Origin: Parasponia andersonii
Lineage: Eukaryota; Streptophyta; Magnoliopsida; Rosales; Cannabaceae
Assembly: GCA_002914805.1 (NCBI GenBank)
Contig: JXTB01000137.1
Span: 443,534-507,533 of the forward strand
Direction: 5' to 3'
Length of the DNA: 64,000 bases
Shown: piece by piece, positions 58,083 to 64,000 of the stretch
How positions within the stretch are numbered: position 1 is the first letter of the stretch
How the letters are laid out: each line of letters opens with the position of its first letter
Made by a program: the position numbers and the translations under genes
The notes under the pieces: model-generated
Told to the model about the DNA's origin: nothing
Database searches by the model: none
Seen by the model: only the letters and a program-made list of their open reading frames with translations

Positions 58083-59384
58083 ACCATTCTATTATCTCAT
58101 AGTATTATGTAATTGAGATTCTATGTATGGCAAATTTGCTAAAGGTATTATATTAAAAGGGAATCCGATAGGGCCGGTGCGAGAACGTGCAATATAGCAA
58201 TTAGCCGAATAGTGCAAGTGCTTCCTTGGAAGAAGGTCAATTATATTTTAGTATTTGTTAATTTTTGTTTGTAGAACGTTTTTTGTGGTTAGTAACATCT
58301 AATACTATATTATAATTAAAAAGAAAAAAGAAAGGAAGAAGAACCCACCATTGGTCTAGACCTTGTTAATATCATAACAAATAAAACAAAATAATATCAA
58401 TAACTTGATAATGTGACTTAACAGGCGACAACTAATAATTGGAGATTAAAAAGAAAACGTAGATTAATTACTAAGGTCTTTATTTTTAGTCATTAGATCA
58501 CTAATTTAATGTTTATTATAATTTAAGTAATTAAAAAAAATTATTATTTAAATTTTTTAATTTTTATTATAAAAAAATATACGTAATAAATTTTAATTGA
58601 ACAAAATAATATTTATAAAAAAGTTAAAAAAAATAGCTCTTAAATTGGTGACCATAAAACATTTATATGGTTAAAAACATATTCATCGGGGATTGGTAAT
58701 TAAAGCCAGAACGGGGTAATGGAACAATTAATTTGCAGTATTAGCCTTTGCTGACTTGTCCTTATCCGAAGTTTTTTGCAAGTGTGATGTGTCACGTCCC
58801 AACACATGAAACACGGACCGACCACTGTGGCGATTCGGTGAATATTGCGTTTTATTGTGGCAATTTTTCATTGGATGAGCGGACCATTGATTTTTGGACC
58901 GACATGAAAATAAAAAATAAAAAAGAAGAGAAGTGAATGAACGGGGACTAATAATCTACTTTGTCACATTCACAGAAAAGTTTGTGATCTTGTGACATTT
59001 TTTTTATTTTAAATTTTATTCTTTTAATTAGATTAAGAAAAAACGGAGGGGAAAGAGAATAAGGTGTGGGAAAATGTACTAACTTTATGCTTTGAGAATG
59101 GTTGTTTGGATTGGTGTATGCGAAAATGAAAGACACACTTTGTGAAAACACAAACCTTTGGATCTAGTGTTTTCTCATGGTTAAGATGGAAGCCTTTCTT
59201 TTTCCTATGTCTAAATGAAAAACACAAACGCGTGCAATTCAATACGTTCCTTCTATCGAAGCTGTAACCTTCTTGTCACTTTAGTAAAAAATAGTACATA
59301 TGTGAATAAATTTCTTTTTGGAAGTACCAATTTGGGCCTTCTAGCTATACGGTGGGCTCAGTTTTTGTCAGATTTTGACCGTAT
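58083..59384. other. Spacer
   Basis: No gene recognised. Around 58740-58920 composition is richer in G and C, with an open frame of 62 codons, but there is no motif. Confidence 0.4.
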
Positions 59385-59705
59385 ATTTTAGAAAAATATA
59401 ATTTTTAAAATATTTTAGAAAAATATTATTTCAAAATAATAACTAGTAGCCGGTAACTAATTTTTAAGCACTATTAACTAGTAACTAAATATATTTATAA
59501 CTAATATATAACTGGTACTTAGTAGCCGAAGACCACTTTTCAGAAACTAGTAACTAGTATTCATTTTTAAAAATAATATTTTTCTAAATTTTTTTTAAAA
59601 AAGTGATATTTTTCAAAAAAAAGGAATTTAGGAAAAAAAAAAATGCCCAACCATAATTTTGTAATTCTTTTGTTTTTTATAAATAAAAGTGTTAGAAACC
59701 CCAAC
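59385..59705. repeat. Palindromic AT-rich repeat, copy 2
   Basis: It shares TTTAGAAAAATATTATTT, ATAATAACTAGT, and the right-hand series GTAATTCTTTTGTTTTTTAT and AAAGTGTTAGAAACCCC with 31125-31375. The middle carries extra ACTAGTAACTAGT-like phrases. Confidence 0.6.
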
Positions 59706-60249
59706 AACAACCCATATATGGAAAATATTAAAACAGTTACAACAATTTTGTAACACAGAAGCAAAAGACAAGCTTGAGAAGCCAACAAAACCCCAAAACA
59801 ACACCTTTGTAAAGCCTCGTTGAACCCCTTCCTTTTTCTTTTTAGATGTTTTCTCACTATGATTTTTATCTATATGGATTTTAACAAGACGTACCAGGGT
59901 GGTGATTTATGATTTTGTTAGCGTATTAAGCTTGTACAGGGCTGTTATTGTACTTTTGTATCATATGAATTGTTTCATTATGCATATATTTTGCATAGAG
60001 TTTCTAGGAAAAAGAGAAAAAAAGATAACAATTTCTAGTGATATCTAGGTGATCTTTGGCATTTTTTTTTAAAAAGTGAATCTATTTATTGGTCAAATTT
60101 GAGAGGATAAGAGACTGAAACAAGATGCATTATAACAATTAATAGCATTTTATTCGGTGGTCGATTGTTTGTAATAAAAGCAAAAAACAAAATATTGATC
60201 CCTTACCCTTTTCTTTAGTGGTTGATTTTTCCAAAAGGAGTATGGAAAG
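59706..60249. other. Spacer
   Basis: No gene or element recognised. Confidence 0.4.
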
Positions 60250-60337
60250 TGTTGTGCAGTCTAAAATCCTATATGATGGTCAATATCATAAAGGGACAAG
60301 TTGACTAAATGAGTGTCAGGTCGCATGAGTAAGATTA

Positions 60338-60445
60338 AGTGCGACCTCTTCCAAAAGAGTTACGTGCGACCTCCACCGCATAAGTTAGTGCGACCTCTTC
60401 CGAAAGAGTTACGTGCGACCTCCACCGCATAAGTTTAGTGCGACC
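60338..60445 (+). repeat. 49-50 bp tandem repeat in the gypsy LTR
   Basis: AGTGCGACCTCTTCCRAAAG starts at 60338 and 60387, with a partial third start at 60437. Within each unit GTGCGACCTC occurs twice. Confidence 0.92.
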
Positions 60446-60632
60446 AGAATGAAAATGAGAACACTTCGTCAAACGAGTAACCTACAAAGAAAGGGAAACA
60501 AAAGTTTCTCTTTAAAGATCGACCAATCATCTCATTTAAGTGATTACCCAGTTATATTGTTACTCAAATTGTATTGCCCGATTATACAGTTACCCATTCT
60601 CACAATTGGGAAACATTGAGTTATCCTCATCT

Positions 60633-60639
60633 ATATAAA
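60633..60639 (+). promoter_or_regulatory. TATA box of the gypsy LTR
   Basis: CTATATAAAGG, in the expected middle part of the LTR and on the element's strand. Confidence 0.7.
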
Positions 60640-60964
60640 GGAAGTTCAATGTTTCAATGAGGGATCTTGGACTTTTTCTGATATGGAGAGGCTGGGAATT
60701 CTTTGATCCTTTCTTGATCTTTGAAATCTTTTGAGAACCTTTTAAACTCTTACTTCTTCTTTCCAGACAACACATTGTAATTTTGAGTTCTTGTAATTCT
60801 CTAGAAAATAGTAAAAAACAGTGGACGTAGGCTCATCTTTTTTGGGGCTGAACCATTATAAAATTCTTGTCTCTTTATTTGCTTTAGTTAATTAACCATT
60901 TTCACACACAAGCCACATCTTGCAATTTTCCTAAATTTATTATTGACAAAACCTCTGTCAACAA

Positions 60965-60981
60965 TTGGCGCTAGAAGAAGG
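60965..60981 (+). other. Primer binding site of the gypsy element
   Basis: TTGGCGCTAGAAGAAGG, one base after the LTR end. It resembles the TGGCGC-type primer sites of plant gypsy elements of the Tat/Athila branch. The exact tRNA is not assigned. Confidence 0.75.
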
Positions 60982-61024
60982 GCTATTCCGTTAGAAAATT
61001 TTGTCCATTCCGTTTCTTTCAATA

Positions 61025-62480
61025 ATAGCAAATACCAGAAACACTACCAGAAATACCGGAACTAGCCAAAATCATCCTCAAAGTACCACTGCTGCACAGG
61101 CAGATCCTGCTTAGGATCAGCCTGCCGTGACCGCACCGGAAAATATTGTCCAGAGACAGGATCGCATGGAGGAAGCACTGGTGAACCTTCAGCAAATTAT
61201 AAGTCAGAATAATGACTCTCTACGGCGACTTGTTGAAGGACAGATGCTAACTCCACCACGGCACGAACGTCTTAGAGAACGTCCTGCTCAACAACCTGAG
61301 AAAGGAATTCAGATTCTAGAGACAAAGAACCGCAACCAACCTAAAGCCCGGCAGGATCGTCGAGGAAATTGCATCTCCAAAGGAAAAGGCAAGGTTGCAG
61401 ACTTGCCTCTGGTATCTGGTACGGAAAGTTCAAGCATTGATCGTGATTATGGACAACCTTCCCGGAGAGCAACCGTCAATCGTGATTATCTTGAACACGA
61501 GCAAAAACGTCAATCGAGGAATGTCTTTGAAAGGATCAGTAGGGAATCTTGACAGAATCCTACAGACCTGGGACAACATCTGGATCAGCGACATAGTCAG
61601 GAGCAATCCACATCATATCACAACAACCAAAGCCGATCTCGTTGCACTGTTTCATCAGAATCCCTAAGGTCGCAGCACACCCTACCAAACTAACCCGCCC
61701 TATATCGTGACAACGATCAAAGGCCACTCCTGCCACCAGTAAGAGAAAATGTTCTCCCTTTGAACGTCGATGTTCATAATCTGAGGATTGCTTTAGATGC
61801 ACTTGTTGGTTGGGACAATGAGCTCGTTGATGGGTATCGTCAATCACTATTCAGCGAGAGGTTCGAGCTGCCACCTTACCTGCTGGATCTAAACTTCCCA
61901 CCATAAATACTTTTGATGGGAAAACTGATCCGCATGACCATATAGATCACTTCAGCGACCTGATGGAACTTCATCGTATTGATGATCTCGTACGTTGCAG
62001 GTGTTTTGCTGTAACTCTCACGGGATCAACAAAGAAGTGGTTTCGAGGACTCAAGTCCAGCTTAATCTCGTCCTGGCAACAACTCCAGACTGCATTCTTG
62101 AGGCAGTTCCAGGCTGCGAAAAATTTTACTATTCCACTGGTCAGCCTGTCTGCTATTCGGCAAGGTCCGGAGGAAACTCTATAATCTTACCTAAATCGCA
62201 TTACCTCAGAATTAGCAAAGGTCAACAACCCACCTGAAGAATGAGTTTTAACTCTAATGATAGCTGGGGTGCGACCAGAAATTAAACTCTAGGAAGATTT
62301 ACTTGAGCGAGAATGCAGAACCCTTGAAGACTTCTATCGAAGAGTTGGTCGGCACCTAAGGGTGGAATCTTCACACAAAAACCTTAAGACGACAAAGGGA
62401 GGAAAGGATGCGGCCAAAGATGTGACGACAAACAACAACAACAAAAATAAGAAGTCGAACAAAAGGAGTAGTGAATAATT
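61025..62480 (+). pseudogene. Gag of the Tat-type gypsy element, broken
   Basis: The frame that should start the polyprotein reads ATA-GCA-AAT-ACC at 61025, so the usual ATG is lost, and an in-frame TAG follows near 61111. The open part contains RQDRMEEALVNLQQIISQNN and a basic Gln-rich stretch, then a TGA near 61550. After a frameshift near 61905 the retrotransposon gag domain reads FDGKTDPHDHIDHFSDLMEL, CRCFAVTLTGSTKKWFRGLK and SWQQLQTAFLRQFQAAKNFT, with stops near 62181, 62241 and 62288. The order and motifs are those of Tat-branch gag. Not functional. Confidence 0.87.
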
Positions 62481-62529
62481 GATTGAGAAGTAGCCCAAAT
62501 AGAAAAAGCAGGACATTTCAAGAGCTCCC

Positions 62530-64000
62530 ATGAGGTTCAATAATTATACTGAATTGAATGCACCCATAGATCATATCTATGCGGTCACAAACCAACAAGA
62601 GCGGTATCGTCAACCAGAACCAATGAAAAGAGATAGAGCGAGGCGCGACCCCAACAAGTTTTGTCAGTATCACAATGACACTGGACACGATACCTATAAC
62701 TGCTTTGTCCTGAAAGATGAGATCAAAAGATTGATTAAAAAAGGGTGGCTGCGGCAGTACTCTAAACAGAATAATGAAAGGCAAGAAGAAAACCGACAGC
62801 GACCTCCAGAAATTCAACACGAGGTGAGAACTATTTTCAGAGGGCCGCACGTTGGGGGAGATTCCAAGAGAACGTAGGATAGGTATGCACAAGAAGCTCG
62901 ACTACAGCCATTGACCAATGTCATGCACCTCGAACAGTGACCACGAAAGCTTCAGCGAGTACCGGATATGAATATTACCTTCACAGAACAAGACGCGAGG
63001 GAAGTCCACTATCTGCATAATGATGCATTGGTCATAAAGATTAGTTGTGGAAACACGCAATTATAGCGAGTATTGGAAAATAACAGAAGTGCTGTTGACA
63101 TCCTATATTACGATGCCTTTAAAAAGATGGGGTTGAATGAAAGTGACCTAAAGCCCGCCTTCACTCCACTCTATGGATTCACTGGTAACAGCATAATGCC
63201 TATGGGCGTGATCGAGTTAATGGTCAATGTTGGAACCTACCCTAGGGTTTCAATGGTAATGACCCAGTTCTTGATTGTAGATTGCCCCTCTGCATTCAAT
63301 GCTGTACTGGGAAGACCAACACTGAGGGAACTTCGAGCAGTAACATCGATCTATCATCTTGTTATGAAATTCTCGACTCAACAAGGAATAGGTGAGGTGC
63401 GGGGCAACCAATATGATGCGAGAAATTGTTATAACAACTCCTTAAAGCTCATAGCAAAGGATGCGACACCTCGCACGATGATGGTCCAAAGAGAAGCGTC
63501 AGGCGAAATGTCAGTCGAAGTGTCAGGCGAAACGTCAGTCGAAGCGTCAGATGAAACGTCAATCGAAATGACAAGCGAAGACCTCGACCCTCGAGAAATC
63601 GATGGAGAGGTCAAAACGGGACCTATTGAAGACTTGGAGGATTTGCTATTTGACAGGTCCTCCAAGATTTTAAAAATTGGAGCAAGGCTTCAAGAACCTG
63701 TGCGAGCTTCATTGGTCGCTTTTCTGGAATCTAATTTAGATGTCTTCGCATGGCAGCATTCGGACATGGTTGGGATCGATCCGAATATTATATGTCACCG
63801 TCTTAACATAGATCCAACAAAGAAGCGTGTACGGCAAAAAAGAAGAGCTATGAATCTAGAATGCTACGTCGCACTGAAAGAAAAGGTAGAAAAGTTGCTC
63901 GAAATTGGATTTATCAGGGAATCTTTTTATCCGAACTGGCTTGCAAACCCAGTTTTGGTAAAGAAACCCAACGGGAAGTGGAGAACATGCATTGATTTCA
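62530..64000 (+). pseudogene. Zinc knuckle, protease and start of reverse transcriptase of the gypsy element (runs off the window)
   Basis: A frame at 62530-62877 contains FCQYHNDTGHDTYNCFVLKD, a C-X2-H-X4-H-X4-C knuckle typical of this branch. After a stop the protease region follows near 63070-63130: RVLENNRSAVDILYYDAFKK, where intact elements have the catalytic D-x-G, so the active site is gone. Near 63280 PSAFNAVLGRPTL is the protease end. A Glu/Ser/Val repeat (63490-63590) links to reverse transcriptase, which begins near 63690: VFAWQHSDMVGIDPNIICHR, RQKRRAMNLECYVALKEKVE, LLEIGFIRESFYPNWLANPV and VKKPNGKWRTCIDF at the window edge. The reverse transcriptase part is open so far. Confidence 0.88.
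63485..63585 (+). repeat. Repeats of about 15 and 30 bp between protease and reverse transcriptase
   Basis: GARGYGTCAGRYGAAAYGTC-like units recur six or so times and encode alternating EASGE, MSVEV, SGETS, VEASD, ETSIE. Confidence 0.85.

Larger units (their letters stand above)
60250..60963 (+). repeat. 5' LTR of a Tat-type Ty3/gypsy element
   Basis: It starts TGTTG and ends CAACA (a 5-base terminal inverted repeat), followed after one base by the primer site. It holds a TATA box and a tandem repeat of about 49 bp. The 3' LTR is outside the window, so the outer edge rests on the TGTTG/CAACA match alone. Confidence 0.75.

Noticed and set aside
63429-63665. 78-codon minus-strand frame rich in Ser/Asp/Thr
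   Set aside because: It mirrors the Glu/Ser/Val repeat of the gypsy polyprotein on the plus strand.
1-64000. tRNA genes, rRNA genes and CRISPR arrays
   Set aside because: No cloverleaf, rRNA segment or regularly spaced repeat array was seen. The tRNA-like boxes belong to SINEs, and CRISPR arrays are not expected in a plant nucleus.

Overview
The window looks like nuclear DNA of a flowering plant, most likely a eudicot. It is AT-rich, its intact genes carry typical plant introns, and about half or more of it is retrotransposon, LINE, SINE and MITE debris. A decayed leucine-rich-repeat relic of the TIR-NBS-LRR type also favours a eudicot. I make no species call. Only three host genes look intact: the mitochondrial ATP synthase subunit d gene (ATPQ, minus strand, 11.8-14.9 kb, 5 exons, 168 aa), a nascent polypeptide-associated complex alpha gene (plus strand, 26.5-29.0 kb, 4 exons, 203 aa) and an EIN3/EIL ethylene-response transcription factor (minus strand, one coding exon 38.6-40.5 kb, 612 aa, with a 1.5-kb intron in its 5' leader). 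They share no pathway and are islands in repetitive DNA.

Layout. 0-3.3 kb: 5' end of a decayed SIRE/Maximus-like Ty1/copia element on the minus strand (protease, gag, primer site, LTR). 3.3-11.2 kb: spacer with a CACTA transposase fragment, two copies of a palindromic MITE, a copia deletion derivative keeping both LTRs, a TIR-NBS-LRR relic, another MITE and a tRNA-derived SINE. 11.8-14.9 kb: ATPQ. 15.2-18.2 kb: a tandem repeat and a 5'-truncated LINE with poly(A) tail and target-site duplication. 18.2-24.5 kb: two old copia pol relics, the second split by a solo LTR with a perfect 5-bp duplication. 25.4-25.7 kb: a 55-bp tandem duplication and a MITE. 26.4-29.0 kb: NAC-alpha with a TATA box and telo-box-like motif. 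30-38 kb: spacer, an unrecognised open frame, and a large LTR-like unit at 32.2-34.5 kb. 38.6-42.3 kb: EIN3/EIL. 43.5-48.1 kb: two LTR-like units in opposite orientation. 50.3-58.1 kb: a complete but decayed copia element with matching LTRs and duplication, carrying a later solo LTR that in turn carries a SINE. 60.2-64.0 kb: 5' LTR, gag, protease and start of reverse transcriptase of a Tat-type Ty3/gypsy element that runs off the window.

I found no convincing new biological system. The best material is the insertion stratigraphy (SINE inside LTR inside copia; LTR inside copia), a hairpin motif shared by three LTR-like units, and the leader architecture of the EIN3/EIL gene. All element names rest on motif recognition by eye; no database search was possible.
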